From DASUTB01 sp036374835 (GTDB taxonomy: Bacteria > Actinomycetota > Actinomycetes > Jiangellales > Jiangellaceae): a stretch of DNA of 51,579 nt. Under the pieces are notes generated by a model that did no database searches, was not told where the DNA came from, and saw only the letters and a program-made list of their open reading frames with translations. This document shows, one piece after another, positions 35,597 to 44,685 of the stretch. Position 1 is the stretch's first letter; the number at the start of each line of letters is the position of its first letter. The position numbers and the translations under genes are program-made. The DNA lies in NCBI GenBank assembly GCA_036374835.1, contig DASUTB010000103.1, positions 1 to 51,579 on the forward strand, given 5' to 3'.

Positions 35597-35670
35597 GGGC
35601 CTATAGCTCAGACGGTTAGAGCGCTTCCCTGATAAGGAAGAGGTCAGTGGTTCAAGTCCACTTAGGCCCA
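35597..35670 (+). tRNA. tRNA-Ile (GAT anticodon)
   Basis: A 74-base cloverleaf: acceptor arms GGGCCTA and TAGGCCC, D arm GCTC...GAGC, anticodon stem CTTCC/GGAAG with loop CTGATAA, T arm GTGG-TTCAAGT-CCAC, discriminator A. CCA is not encoded. Confidence 0.97.
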
Positions 35671-35749
35671 CCCGTTAGAATCCAGTCGCCTGTACACGTG
35701 AGCAGTCACACTTCGGGTACGTGGGTCGACGATCCTAGCCGCCTGTGGG

Positions 35750-36370
35750 TCAGCTGTTTCGGCGCAGTCGGTAGAAGTGTTCGTCGAACTTGAACTTGAC
35801 GGCGATCGGGTCGGGATCGGTATCGGCCACGACCTTGTCGGTGATCTTCCAATCGGGGAATGCAGCCTCGATATCGGCTTCAGTCGCCCCGCGAGGCAGT
35901 GGGCCGCGTCTGCCCGGGGAAAAGCAGTCAAGGATGACGGTCGCCTGCTCGGCTGCGACAGCCGAGACCGTTCGGCCCATCGCTCGGCGTTGCGCATCGG
36001 TCAGACCGTGGAAGGTCCCGGTATCCACGATGAGCCGGTACCCGGTCCCGACCGATTCAGGAAGCGATCTGCAGACGTCCGCGCGGACGACTTTCATCGG
36101 GACGTTGGCCGCGGCAACTCGTTTTCGCGCACGTCGTACAGCCTTGCGCACAGGGTCGATACCGGTGACGTCCCATCCGCGTTCGGCGAGCTTGACCCCC
36201 CAGACGCCGCTTCCGGTACCGACGTCCAGCGCCCGGCCGTTCGGTTGCCCGTTCGAGGTTTCATCTCGAGCGATGAGCGCGAGGAGGGTGTCAGCGAATG
36301 GCTCGTGGGTTGCGAGTTCTTCCCATGGGTGGAACCCGATGGCGTAAGCGACCGTGTAGAAGACGCTCAT
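35750..36370 (-). CDS. Class I SAM-dependent methyltransferase
   Basis: A 206-residue methyltransferase. SAM-binding motif I is RALDVGTGSGVWGVKLAERG near residue 46, followed by motif II-like DVTGIDPVRKAVRRAR and motif IV-like YRLIVDTGTFHGLT. Related proteins are often annotated as thiopurine or small-molecule methyltransferases, but substrate cannot be read from sequence. It lies 5 bases after the cupin gene, in a shared operon, downstream of a LuxR regulator and an ABC exporter. Confidence 0.87.
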   Translation of the reverse strand: MSVFYTVAYAIGFHPWEELATHEPFADTLLALIARDETSNGQPNGRALDVGTGSGVWGVKLAERGWDVTGIDPVRKAVRRARKRVAAANVPMKVVRADVCRSLPESVGTGYRLIVDTGTFHGLTDAQRRAMGRTVSAVAAEQATVILDCFSPGRRGPLPRGATEADIEAAFPDWKITDKVVADTDPDPIAVKFKFDEHFYRLRRNS

Positions 36371-36375
36371 CGTGA

Positions 36376-36747
36376 TCAGTTTTTCCCGAGGTTGGCCATG
36401 GCCACACCGATGGCTTCTCCGAGCTGATCGGTCGGGCTGAACTCGACGATCTCAGCGCCGGCGTAGTGGATCGGGGTATGGCCGGGAGGAACGTAGTAGG
36501 CCTCGCCGGCGGCGTACGTCTCCTCGTGATCGGCAAATCGGAACCCAACCCGTCCTCGAACGACGTAGCCCCACCGGGGGAATTGACACCGGTCCTCGGG
36601 CAGACCGGCGAAGACCGGCGCCATATCGAGGTCGGCGTGGTGTGTTTCGAAGCAGACTGTGTAGCCGCCGGCGAAACTCTCCATGCCGACATCGAGGTGG
36701 TCGAGACTCATCTGTTCCGAAGCGGATGTCTTCGTGACACTCGGCAT
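36376..36747 (-). CDS. Cupin-domain protein
   Basis: A 123-residue single-domain cupin. Cupin features: FPRWGYVVRGRVGFRFADHE, AGEAYYVPPGHTP and EIVEFSP. The usual metal-binding HxH is not obvious (RWG in its place), so metal binding is uncertain. The ATG at 36747 follows GGAGG; upstream in-frame codons are not supported. In an operon with the methyltransferase. Could be a small-molecule isomerase/dioxygenase relative or a ligand-binding protein. Confidence 0.85.
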   Translation of the reverse strand: MPSVTKTSASEQMSLDHLDVGMESFAGGYTVCFETHHADLDMAPVFAGLPEDRCQFPRWGYVVRGRVGFRFADHEETYAAGEAYYVPPGHTPIHYAGAEIVEFSPTDQLGEAIGVAMANLGKN

Positions 36748-36864
36748 CGTCTTTCCTCCCTGGGATCTGGTCGTTGCGCTCAACGCTAGGGAAGCCCGAC
36801 GATGTGTCGCGTCCGCACGATCACCCATCTTCATGTGGTGCTCGGGATGGGTGCTGGCACCCAG

Positions 36865-38490
36865 TCAGACGAGACCGTGCTTGTACGCGTGGGCGGTTGC
36901 GGCTGCGCGACTGTTGATGCCGAGCTTGGCAAAGATGTTGCTCACGTGGCGCTCGACAGTGCGCTCACTGATGAACAATGCTTCGGCGATCTCGTGGTTG
37001 GACTCACCCGCAGCGACGTGGCGAATGACTTCGATCTCGCGCACGCTGAGAGGACTCTCTCCCGAGGAGCCTTGGAGTTGTGCGAGGTCGCCCGCGGCGC
37101 CGAGCCGGGCGAACCCGACCCGCGCTGCTTCTCGCTCCAGTGCTTCGCCGTCACGGTCGCCCAGTGCAGCGCACCCCTCGGCCATCAGAAGCCGGACGCG
37201 CGCCAGGTGATACGGGGCCTCCAGTTCGGTCCACAGACTCTCGGCCACACGTAGCTGAGTTAGTGCCGTCCGCGCCTGACTATGGGCGAGCGACACCTGG
37301 CCGGCCGCGGTCGCCGCCATGGCTCGTAGCAGTGGGGCCCGCAACGCGGCCGCAATCTCGGTGAGTTCGGCCGCCGCCGATGCGGCGGCCGCACTTTCAC
37401 CGGCAGCGATGTTGATTTCCACGTAGGCGGGCAGCAACCGTGCTCGGGCGAGGCGGTCGCCGGATTCGGCAACCGCCCGTTCGATTGCGCTGCGAGCCAC
37501 GTCGACCTTGCCTTGTGCGAGCCGCAGCATTGCGAGTCCCGGCTGTGGATCGAGGCCCGCGTTGCTGGCCCGGCGGTACGCCGCTTCGGCGGCGACGTTC
37601 TCCCCGCGCAACCGGTGTAGCTCGGCCTCGTGGTAGAACGCAGTCGCGATCGGCGGCCTGGGCTTTGGCGTACTGAGAACTTCGCGTGCGCGACGTGCCT
37701 CGGCCGACGCGGCAAGCCAATCGCCGCTCAGGCGCAGGACCTCACAGCGGTCGACCAAGCACTGGCCTCGGAAGGCGACCAACTCCGGCTGCGCATCGCA
37801 CCACGCGCTCAATCCGGATGTCCAGACCTGCACCCGGTGCAGGTCGAACAGCTCTCTACAACCTTCGATCACCGTGCAATAGGTATCGGCGATGACCACG
37901 GGCGACAATCCGCCCGCGGTCACCGTCACCATGGCTTCATCGAGCAACGCAAGCCCAGCGTCGATCTCGCCGGCATAGATCAAACACCGGCCCTGGCCGG
38001 CGCGGGCGAGCGTGGCCAGGTCGGCGTCGTCGTACCTGTCGCCGATGTCCACCGCAACCCCAAACTCCCGAGTTGCCACCTCGACATCACCGCCGAAGAA
38101 GAGGAGCTGCATGGCCTCCAGGTAGCTCCGGTAGCCATGCTCGACGCAGTCGCCGCGCTCGGCCAACAACCGACGGATGCGGGCGATCCATCCGCTGCTG
38201 CGGGGCTGGTCGCGGGTGTTCAGCAGCCGGAAAGCCAACCAGAATGCGCAGCGCACGGCGCGACTGTCATTGCCGGCACGCTCATGGATCGTGAACGCGC
38301 GAGCCCAGGCACGGTCGCTTTCCTCGTCCATCCCAGCAAGGTGGGCGGCGATGGCGAGCGTCTCCAACTCGTTTGACGACAACGGATCCGACTGGTCAGC
38401 CGTCGACAGCGCCCGGTACGCGCTGGACCAAGCCTGCTGCTCGAACAGCAGCAGACCCTCGCGAAGATCCGAGCGGCCAGACATCGGCAT
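36865..38490 (-). CDS. LuxR-family regulator with TPR-like helical repeats
   Basis: A 541-residue regulator. About 450 N-terminal residues are TPR-like helical repeats (for example WSSAYRALSTADQ, AGEIDAGLALLDEAMVTV, GENVAAEAAYRRASN), without a Walker motif. The C-terminus is a LuxR/GerE helix-turn-helix: LSVREIEVIRHVAAGESNHE, IAEALFISERTVERHVSNIF and KLGINSRAAATAHA. It probably senses something through the repeats and controls the cupin/methyltransferase pair or the ABC exporter beside it. An alternative ATG lies two codons downstream. Confidence 0.9.
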   Translation of the reverse strand: MPMSGRSDLREGLLLFEQQAWSSAYRALSTADQSDPLSSNELETLAIAAHLAGMDEESDRAWARAFTIHERAGNDSRAVRCAFWLAFRLLNTRDQPRSSGWIARIRRLLAERGDCVEHGYRSYLEAMQLLFFGGDVEVATREFGVAVDIGDRYDDADLATLARAGQGRCLIYAGEIDAGLALLDEAMVTVTAGGLSPVVIADTYCTVIEGCRELFDLHRVQVWTSGLSAWCDAQPELVAFRGQCLVDRCEVLRLSGDWLAASAEARRAREVLSTPKPRPPIATAFYHEAELHRLRGENVAAEAAYRRASNAGLDPQPGLAMLRLAQGKVDVARSAIERAVAESGDRLARARLLPAYVEINIAAGESAAAASAAAELTEIAAALRAPLLRAMAATAAGQVSLAHSQARTALTQLRVAESLWTELEAPYHLARVRLLMAEGCAALGDRDGEALEREAARVGFARLGAAGDLAQLQGSSGESPLSVREIEVIRHVAAGESNHEIAEALFISERTVERHVSNIFAKLGINSRAAATAHAYKHGLV

Positions 38491-38568
38491 CTATTACAGC
38501 GGGGATCTCCCGCGAGCGCACCACCGCCACCTAGACATCGTAGAGTCGTCCTCGTGATCTTAGAGGAA

Positions 38569-39315
38569 TCAACGATCTAGTGTGCGTAGCCGCCACCAGG
38601 TCAACGCAAGGCAAGCAGCCAGCATTGCGACCATGACGGCTATGGCTCCGCCGTCCCAGCCCGTACCTAGCCACGGGCCCCGGAGCACGGCTCCGGCATA
38701 AGTCAGTGGAACGGCGTCACTGAGCGTCTGCATGGCACTGGGGAGGACTTCACGGGGCGGCCCGGCTCCTCCGAGCATCAGGAACACGAAGAACAGCAGA
38801 ACACCAAGCCCTTGTGCGGCCCGGGCGGTTGGAATCGTCACCCCGATGAACGTGCCCAATACAGCGAACGAGAGCGTGATCAGGAGCAGTCCGGCAAGCA
38901 CGCCCGGCCAATCATTCGGGAGCGCACCGTCGTATGCCGCGGTTGACATCGTGATGAGCAGCACCGCTCCGACCGTCGCGGTGATCACAGCAATGATCAC
39001 ATGTGCGCCGAGCAGGGTCACGGCCGGCATCGCCGAGGCCTGGAAGCGGCGCAGCACTCCGTTCTCGCGATAGCTCGCCAGATGCACAGGAACCGACAGA
39101 ACGCCGACCGTCGCCACAACCAAGGCGACGTAGGCAGGGGCGTAGAAGTCGACCGGGCCAAGTCCTTCGTACACGCTGGGATCCGGCTGGTTGCCGAACA
39201 CGCCATTGAGGATGTACAACACGATCAATGGCAGAACGAGGACGAACAGCACTGTCAGCGGCTCCCGGCCGAACAGCTTGAGTTCGACCCACGTGATCTC
39301 ACTCAGCGCGCGCAC
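38569..39315 (-). CDS. ABC-2 type transporter permease
   Basis: A 248-residue permease with six predicted membrane segments (such as LTVLFVLVLPLIVLYILNGV and GLGVLLFFVFLMLGG) and the ABC-2 pattern GxxxGPPREVLPSAMQTLSD before the last helices. Resembles DrrB-like drug or polymer exporters. GTG start overlaps the 3' end of the ATPase gene by 17 bases, so the two are translationally coupled and form one exporter. Substrate unknown. Confidence 0.9.
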   Translation of the reverse strand: MRALSEITWVELKLFGREPLTVLFVLVLPLIVLYILNGVFGNQPDPSVYEGLGPVDFYAPAYVALVVATVGVLSVPVHLASYRENGVLRRFQASAMPAVTLLGAHVIIAVITATVGAVLLITMSTAAYDGALPNDWPGVLAGLLLITLSFAVLGTFIGVTIPTARAAQGLGVLLFFVFLMLGGAGPPREVLPSAMQTLSDAVPLTYAGAVLRGPWLGTGWDGGAIAVMVAMLAACLALTWWRLRTLDR

Positions 39316-40252
39316 CGTCGTTTACCTTTCCGGTCTCAGCCCCGCCATCGGTAGCGGGAACGCCGGTCAATGCCAGATACGCATCTTCGAGGGACGGCAG
39401 CTCGGCCCGGAGGTCCAGCGGCTCCTCGCCGTGGTCTACCAGAGCATGTGCCACGCGGGCGAGTAGCGGCCCAGAACCGGCCACCGTGATGCAATCACCA
39501 GCGCGCCGGACCTCGGCGACACCCGTGACGTTGTTCAGGTAGCCAAGGTCGGTTGCCGCGGTGGTGAATCGGACCGTGCTCCGGCCTGCTTGACTCGCCA
39601 CCAGTTCCACCGGCGTTGCCGTGGCGACAATCCGCCCGGCGCGGAGCACGGCGACCCGATCGCACAGCCTGGCCGCCTCGTCCATGAAGTGCGTCACGAG
39701 AACGACGGTCGCGCCCCGGTCCCGCACCGCCTCGACCAGGTCCCAGGCGACCCGCCTGGCCGCCGGGTCGAGCCCGGTCGTCATCTCGTCCAGGATGACC
39801 AACCGTGGATCGTTCACGAGCGCAAGTGCGACGAATAGCCGCTGACGCTGGCCGCCGGACAGATCACCGAAGGCAGTGGTGCGCTGTGGCCGTAGGCCCC
39901 ATTCGTCGAGCAAACGCTCCCACGGGGGACCGTCCGGCGAGAGCCTCGAGAACAGCCGCAGCGCCTCCCACACCTTGATCCGATCCGGCAAGGCGGAGTC
40001 CTGCAGCTGGCTACCGACCAGCCGGCGCACCCGCAGCCGGTCCCGTTGCGGGTCGCAGCCGAGGACGTCGATCCGGCCGCCGCCGGCGCGGCGCAACCCC
40101 TGTACACATTCGACGGTCGTCGTCTTCCCGGAGCCATTTGGGCCGAGCAGGCCGAAGATCTCGCCGCGGCACACGTCGAAGGTGACCCCATCGACGGCGA
40201 CGGTGTCGCCGTAACGCTTCTGTAGTCCGTCGACCCGTACCGCGAAGTCCAT
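39299..40252 (-). CDS. ABC transporter ATP-binding protein (DrrA-like)
   Basis: A 317-residue ATPase: Walker A GPNGSGKTT, Q-loop SQLQDSALPDRI, signature LSGGQRQRLF, Walker B LVILDEMTTGLDP, H-loop VTHFMDEA. A C-terminal extension of about 90 residues is typical of DrrA-like proteins. First gene of the minus-strand run toward the permease, LuxR regulator, cupin and methyltransferase. Likely an exporter of antibiotics or lipids. Confidence 0.93.
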   Translation of the reverse strand: MDFAVRVDGLQKRYGDTVAVDGVTFDVCRGEIFGLLGPNGSGKTTTVECVQGLRRAGGGRIDVLGCDPQRDRLRVRRLVGSQLQDSALPDRIKVWEALRLFSRLSPDGPPWERLLDEWGLRPQRTTAFGDLSGGQRQRLFVALALVNDPRLVILDEMTTGLDPAARRVAWDLVEAVRDRGATVVLVTHFMDEAARLCDRVAVLRAGRIVATATPVELVASQAGRSTVRFTTAATDLGYLNNVTGVAEVRRAGDCITVAGSGPLLARVAHALVDHGEEPLDLRAELPSLEDAYLALTGVPATDGGAETGKVNDGARAE

Positions 40253-40441
40253 GCAGTCCGGTCTCCCTCCGCGCGCCTGTCTGCCGGATCAGCTACCTCG
40301 TCTGACGTTATTCACATTGGCTGTTGGCACGCTCAGAGCCGTTCGGTTAGTCGTTGATGGTCATTGGTCCCGAAGATGGATGCGTGCGGGCGGCTGTACT
40401 ACGCTGCATACGTCAACAACTCGACTGGAGGCGGCCACACC

Positions 40442-40582
40442 GTGTTCAACAAGAAGTTCCTGTTCACCGCGGTGCTCGCGGTGGCCGGATACCTCGGATA
40501 CAAGCGGGTCAAAGCCGAGCGGGCCGAACAGGACCTCTGGGCCGAAGCGACCGACCCGGTTCAGCCGCGCGACCTTCGCTGA
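40442..40582 (+). CDS. DLW-39 family small membrane-anchored protein
   Basis: A 46-residue protein: an N-terminal hydrophobic stretch (KKFLFTAVLAVAGYLGYKRV) and the family motif AEQDLWAEATD near the C-terminus. Families of this kind, usually near 39 residues, are found near gyrA in many actinomycetes; function unknown. The GTG at 40442 follows a GGAGG. It is 12 bases before the PHP-domain gene. Confidence 0.82.
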   Translation: MFNKKFLFTAVLAVAGYLGYKRVKAERAEQDLWAEATDPVQPRDLR

Positions 40583-40594
40583 CCGGTCCGGCCG

Positions 40595-41614
40595 GTGGAA
40601 CCAGCCGACGCACTACGACGCATCGCGCATCTGCTCGAAGTCGCCCGCGAACCCACCTACCGGATCCGAGCGTTCCGTAGCGCCGCCAAGGTCGTGGACG
40701 GTCTGCCGGACGCCGAACTCCGCGAACGCGCCGAAGCCGGCACACTCGCGCAGCTCGACGGCATCGGCAAAGTGACGGCGACCGTCATCACCGAGGCACT
40801 CGCCGGGGAGACGCCGGTCTATCTGCGGCGGCTCGAAGCGACCGGAGGACGTCCCGTCGCCGAGGGCGGGGCGGAGATTCGCGCGGCGCTGCGCGGCGAT
40901 CTGCACACCCACTCGGAGTGGTCCGACGGCGGCGCGTCCATCAAGGAGATGGCCACGACGGCGCGTGCGCTGGGCCATGAGTACATGGCGCTGACCGACC
41001 ACTCACCGCGGCTCACCGTCGCCAACGGGCTGTCGGCGGACCGGCTGCGCCGCCAGCTCGACGTCGTGGCCGAGCTCAACGAAGAACTCGCGCCGTTCCG
41101 CATCCTGACCGGGATCGAAGTCAACATCAACGACGACGGAACGCTCGACCAGGAGTCCGACCTACTCGACCGGCTGGACATCGTCGTGGCGAGCGTGCAC
41201 GGCAAACTACGTATGCCGAGCGACGAGATGACCAGGCGCATGTGCGTCGCCATCTCCAACCCGCATACGGACATCCTGGGTCACTGCACCGGCCGGCTCA
41301 TCACCGGCGAGCGCGGAACCCGCCCGGAGTCCACGTTCGATCACGAGATGGTCTTCGAAGCGTGCCGCCAGTTCGGCGTTGCGGTCGAAATCAACTCCCG
41401 TCCCGAACGGCTCGATCCTCCTAAACGGCTCCTTCGGGTAGCGGTGGAGACCGGCTGTGAGTTCTCGATCGACAGCGACGCCCACGCGCCGGGACAACTC
41501 GAGTGGCAGCCCTACGGCTGCGACCGGGCCGCGGCGTGCGGCGTCCCGATCGATCGCATCATCAACACCAGGCCGGTTGACGACCTGCTCGCATGGACGC
41601 GAAACTCGACTTGA
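40595..41614 (+). CDS. PHP-domain protein with N-terminal helix-hairpin-helix region (PolX-like without polymerase)
   Basis: A 339-residue protein. N-terminal 80 residues hold a helix-hairpin-helix segment (LAQLDGIGKVTATVITEAL) as in family X polymerases. The rest is a PHP phosphoesterase domain with metal ligands visible in DLHTHSEWSDG, ALTDHSPR, VVASVHGKLRM, NPHTDILGHCTG and FSIDSDAHAP. The polymerase palm is absent. Possibly a DNA 3'-end or phosphoester-processing enzyme. GTG start, close to the DLW-39 gene. Confidence 0.87.
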   Translation: MEPADALRRIAHLLEVAREPTYRIRAFRSAAKVVDGLPDAELRERAEAGTLAQLDGIGKVTATVITEALAGETPVYLRRLEATGGRPVAEGGAEIRAALRGDLHTHSEWSDGGASIKEMATTARALGHEYMALTDHSPRLTVANGLSADRLRRQLDVVAELNEELAPFRILTGIEVNINDDGTLDQESDLLDRLDIVVASVHGKLRMPSDEMTRRMCVAISNPHTDILGHCTGRLITGERGTRPESTFDHEMVFEACRQFGVAVEINSRPERLDPPKRLLRVAVETGCEFSIDSDAHAPGQLEWQPYGCDRAAACGVPIDRIINTRPVDDLLAWTRNST

Positions 41615-41690
41615 AGTTAACGCAGCGTCAACTCCTAGCGTGGTAAACGACCGTGGCGGAACGTCTGCCGCGGCGGGCACGGGAGTGGAT

Positions 41691-42440
41691 GTGAGCTGGT
41701 CGATCAACGAGATCGCCCGCGTGTCTGGCGTGACGTCACGCACGTTGCGCCATTACGACGCGATCGGGCTGCTGCCGCCGGCGTGGACCGATCACAGCGG
41801 GCGGCGGTTCTACGAGCAGGACGATCTGCTGCGGCTGCAGCGGATCCTCCTGCTGCGCGATCTGGGGCTCGGCCTCAACGCCATTGCCGAGGTACTGGCC
41901 GCGCAGGATCGCGAAAGCCAGATCGAGGTGCTCAAGCGGCACCGCGAGTGGTTGGCCAGGGAGCAGGAACGGATCAGCACGCTCATCCGCACCGTGGACC
42001 GGACGATGACATCACTCGAGGAAGGAGTTGACATGGCAGCGGACACGATGTTCGAGGGCTTCGAGCACAACCCGTACGAGGCCGAAGCACGTGAGCGCTG
42101 GGGTGACAGGGCCGTGGACGACGCCAACGCCGCGATCCGGAACCTCACCCCGGAACAGGCCGAGGAGGCGAAGGCGGGGTTCGCGAACGCGTCCGGCGCC
42201 GTGCGTGCGCTTCGTGCGGACGGCGCCACCGTGGACGACCCGCGCGTCCAGCAGGCCGTCGCCGGGCTGTGCGAGTGGCTGACGATGTTCTGGACGCCGA
42301 ACCGCGAGGCCTTCCGTGGCCTTGCCGACATGTACGTCGACGACGAGCGGTTCCGCCGCAACATCGGCGGCGGCGATGACGAGTTCGTCGAGTTCCTACG
42401 TGACGCGATGAAGGTCTACGCCGACGCAGAACTCAGCTAA
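41691..42440 (+). CDS. MerR-family regulator with TipAS ligand-binding domain
   Basis: A 249-residue regulator. N-terminal MerR helix-turn-helix (WSINEIARVSGVTSRTLRHY, then DHSGRRFYEQDDLLRLQRIL), a coiled-coil dimerisation helix (about residues 78–115), then a TipAS domain (EGFEHNPYEAEARERWGD, TPEQAEEAKAGF, RNIGGGDDEFVEFLRDAM). TipAS domains bind thiopeptide antibiotics or other multidrug ligands and activate promoters. The GTG at 41691 follows GGGAG; no obvious target gene is adjacent. Confidence 0.93.
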   Translation: MSWSINEIARVSGVTSRTLRHYDAIGLLPPAWTDHSGRRFYEQDDLLRLQRILLLRDLGLGLNAIAEVLAAQDRESQIEVLKRHREWLAREQERISTLIRTVDRTMTSLEEGVDMAADTMFEGFEHNPYEAEARERWGDRAVDDANAAIRNLTPEQAEEAKAGFANASGAVRALRADGATVDDPRVQQAVAGLCEWLTMFWTPNREAFRGLADMYVDDERFRRNIGGGDDEFVEFLRDAMKVYADAELS

Positions 42441-42606
42441 ATCGGCGACGCCGCGCAGGTCAGCGTGCTCGGACCAACGAGTCGGGACAGTACGCCGATC
42501 TGCGCGGCACACCTCGGTCAGGCGTCGTGGCAGGCGGTCGCCGACCGTCGGCAACGAGTTTCGTAGCCACACCGCGCTGACGGTACTCTAGTGTGGCCCC
42601 GCGCTA

Positions 42607-42679
42607 GGGGACGTAGCTCAACTGGCAGAGCACTGCCTTTGCAAGGCAGGGGTTGTGGGTTCAAGTCCCATCGTCTCCA
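42607..42679 (+). tRNA. tRNA-Ala (TGC anticodon)
   Basis: A 73-base cloverleaf: acceptor arms GGGGACG and CGTCTCC (one G·T pair), D arm GCTC...GAGC, anticodon stem CTGCC/GGCAG with loop TTTGCAA, T arm TGTGG-GTTCAAGTC-CCA region, discriminator A. CCA is not encoded. A terminator hairpin follows. Confidence 0.96.
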
Positions 42680-42708
42680 CATTTGAGATGTCTCACGACA
42701 TCCCGGAC

Positions 42709-42743
42709 AGCCGAACCCAATCGTGGTGGGTTCGGCTGCCTTT
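42709..42743 (+). terminator. Terminator downstream of tRNA-Ala
   Basis: AGCCGAACCCA (42709–42719) and TGGGTTCGGCT (42727–42737) form a perfect 11-bp stem with a 7-base loop, followed by GCCTTT. Placed 30 bases after the tRNA, in the gap before a convergent gene, so it may act in both directions. Confidence 0.85.
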
Positions 42744-42784
42744 GGGTTCAATCGCGCGGGCCCTCCCCGGCGGTGCTGGCGACC

Positions 42785-43405
42785 TCACTCTTCAAGCGCA
42801 AACGACCCCGTGGGGACGTCCCCGGCGCGCTGATAGGTGCTGATGACAGCGCCGGCACTGGTGACCTTGGATTCGGTGAGCGTGTAGGCGGATCGCGCAC
42901 ATCCCTCCGCAAAGAGCCGCTTGCCGGAGCCGAGCACCACCGGAAATGTCAGCACGTGATGCTCGTCGATCAAGTGATGGTCGCGCAACGTCTGGATGAG
43001 CTCACCGCTGCCATGGACCTGGATCTCGTTCGCATACCGCCGCTTCAGTTCGGCAACGCGGCCGGCGACATCATCCGCGACGAGCGTCGAATTGGTCCAC
43101 TCGGCCTTCTCCAGCGTCGTCGACACGACGTACTTCGGCAACGTGTTCAGGGCACTCGCCACCGGGTCGTCGGCATCGGTGACGCGCGGCCAGTGCGCTG
43201 CGAAGATCTCATAGGTCTTGCGCCCGAGAAGAAAGGCGTCGGCCCGGGAGAACACAGTACTGATGAATCGCCCCATGTCCTCGTCGGCATGCGGGAAGAC
43301 CCAACCGCCGACGTCGAATCCGTTGCTACGATCCTCGTCCGGCCCGCCCGGAGCCTGCATCACACCATCCATCGACACAAACGTCGTCGCCACTACCGCG
43401 CCCAT
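42785..43405 (-). CDS. Dihydrofolate reductase family protein (RibD C-terminal-like)
   Basis: A 206-residue reductase of the DHFR/RibD fold. Features: VVATTFVSMDGVMQAPGG, ADAFLLGRKTYEIFAAHWP, VHGSGELIQTLRDHHLIDE and LTFPVVLGSGKRLFAEG. This group is not true FolA; many act on unknown substrates with NADPH. ATG start; the gene ends 42 bases from the tRNA-Ala terminator. Confidence 0.87.
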   Translation of the reverse strand: MGAVVATTFVSMDGVMQAPGGPDEDRSNGFDVGGWVFPHADEDMGRFISTVFSRADAFLLGRKTYEIFAAHWPRVTDADDPVASALNTLPKYVVSTTLEKAEWTNSTLVADDVAGRVAELKRRYANEIQVHGSGELIQTLRDHHLIDEHHVLTFPVVLGSGKRLFAEGCARSAYTLTESKVTSAGAVISTYQRAGDVPTGSFALEE

Positions 43406-43550
43406 CGTCTTCTCCCATCCGCGGCGCGGACCCGGATCACCTCGATCCGGCTCTCACCCGCGCCCTACCAATGCGTCGAACGGGAGATGCCGATTTCGAC
43501 ACCGGCAAGGAGGGTTGTCGGCGCTTGAGCCGGAGGCACGCAGTCGCGAC

Positions 43551-43739
43551 CTAGCGACGTCGTCCGTTCTCCGAGGCGATGACACTTGGAAGCTCGGCGG
43601 CGGTCAGCCAAACGCTTCGGGGCAGCACCTTCTCGCTGCCACTCAAGCGCATCTGCTTGAGCAGCCGATCGGCGGCGGACTCGGAGCGCACCCGCGGAGC
43701 GATGAGACGCTGGCGGCGGATCGCTGCAGACGATGTCAT
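43551..43739 (-). CDS. Small hypothetical protein
   Basis: A possible 62-residue basic protein (MTSSAAIRRQRLIAPRVRSE...) with GGGGG a few bases before the ATG. The C-terminal part LPRSVWLTAAELPSVIASEN looks protein-like. No family recognised. It overlaps an equally open frame on the other strand, so coding status is uncertain. Confidence 0.35.
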   Translation of the reverse strand: MTSSAAIRRQRLIAPRVRSESAADRLLKQMRLSGSEKVLPRSVWLTAAELPSVIASENGRRR

Positions 43740-43780
43740 CGATCCCCCTTCAAACCGCTTCCTCGAAACTCGACCTACTC

Positions 43781-44551
43781 TCATCTTAGCCGCCGTTGCG
43801 ATATCAGTGCAGCGAGCGGTACCGCGGCCGCGGCAACCAAGCCTCGGGTTTCGTCCCTGACGAGCGCGTCGTACGCCGCCGCGGGCGCGTCCACCGCGAT
43901 ACAGCCGATGACCCGCGAGCCCAAGGGCCGTTCCTGAATAATCGGTGTGGCCAGAATGACCTCATACTTGCCACGCACCCGGAGGTATTCATCGTAGGAG
44001 AGTCCGTAGGTCAGATCGGCCGGTAGGGTCCTCCACTCCTCCGCTGTGACGTCCTCGAGTTCCTCGTCCAGCATCGCGAGGTTTTCGATGACATCCGCAC
44101 CGCGCGTGACGCACTGCCCGATGACTCCCACGCCGGGTCGCCAGGAAATGCCGGACGCGACCCTGATGACGAGTTGCATCCGCACGATACGTTCGAGCCG
44201 GGGTTGCCGGAACGGAAGTACGCGTGGACGTAGGCGATAGGCGGAGACACCGAGTTCGTCGGCGCCTATCCCGGTCGCCTCTTCAAGCTCGATAAGCAAC
44301 GGGGCGAGCACCGCGCGGGCCTGCTCGCGCAACTCTTCCGCGCGGCTGACGAGGTAGCGGTCGACCGCCGACTCCACCGAGATGAAGAACGCGACTACCA
44401 CACCTGCGGCCACGAGGGCGACGGCGACGTCCCTGGGAGCGTTCCAGACCCCGGCCTCATCCAAGCCGAGCCCGATGCCGGCCACCGCGGCGATTACAGC
44501 GGCCGTGACGCGAATCCAGAACCTGAACGTGCCGTACATCCCAAGCCCCAC
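43781..44551 (-). CDS. Membrane protein with C-terminal GAF-like domain
   Basis: A 256-residue protein. Two membrane segments near the N-terminus (WIRVTAAVIAAVAGIGLGL and DVAVALVAAGVVVAFFISV), a short coiled linker (EELREQARAVLAPLLIELEE), then a GAF-like fold: GVIGQCVTRGA, YGLSYDEYLRVRGKYEVILA, TPIIQE and SRVIGCIAVDAP. Suggests a membrane-tethered sensor with no output domain. GTG start at 44551; an ATG four codons later is possible. Neighbours give no clue to the signal. Confidence 0.72.
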   Translation of the reverse strand: MGLGMYGTFRFWIRVTAAVIAAVAGIGLGLDEAGVWNAPRDVAVALVAAGVVVAFFISVESAVDRYLVSRAEELREQARAVLAPLLIELEEATGIGADELGVSAYRLRPRVLPFRQPRLERIVRMQLVIRVASGISWRPGVGVIGQCVTRGADVIENLAMLDEELEDVTAEEWRTLPADLTYGLSYDEYLRVRGKYEVILATPIIQERPLGSRVIGCIAVDAPAAAYDALVRDETRGLVAAAAVPLAALISQRRLR

Positions 44552-44685
44552 CTCGCGCCGTGATCTCTCCGGACTACCGTACGAGTGGTAGGACGTTCAT
44601 TCGGCTATCGACGCGCGGACACGCTGACCTGGGGCCGCCGGACACGCGTCAAGAGGTGCGACCGTCAGTGAGGATAGGTGGCTCT

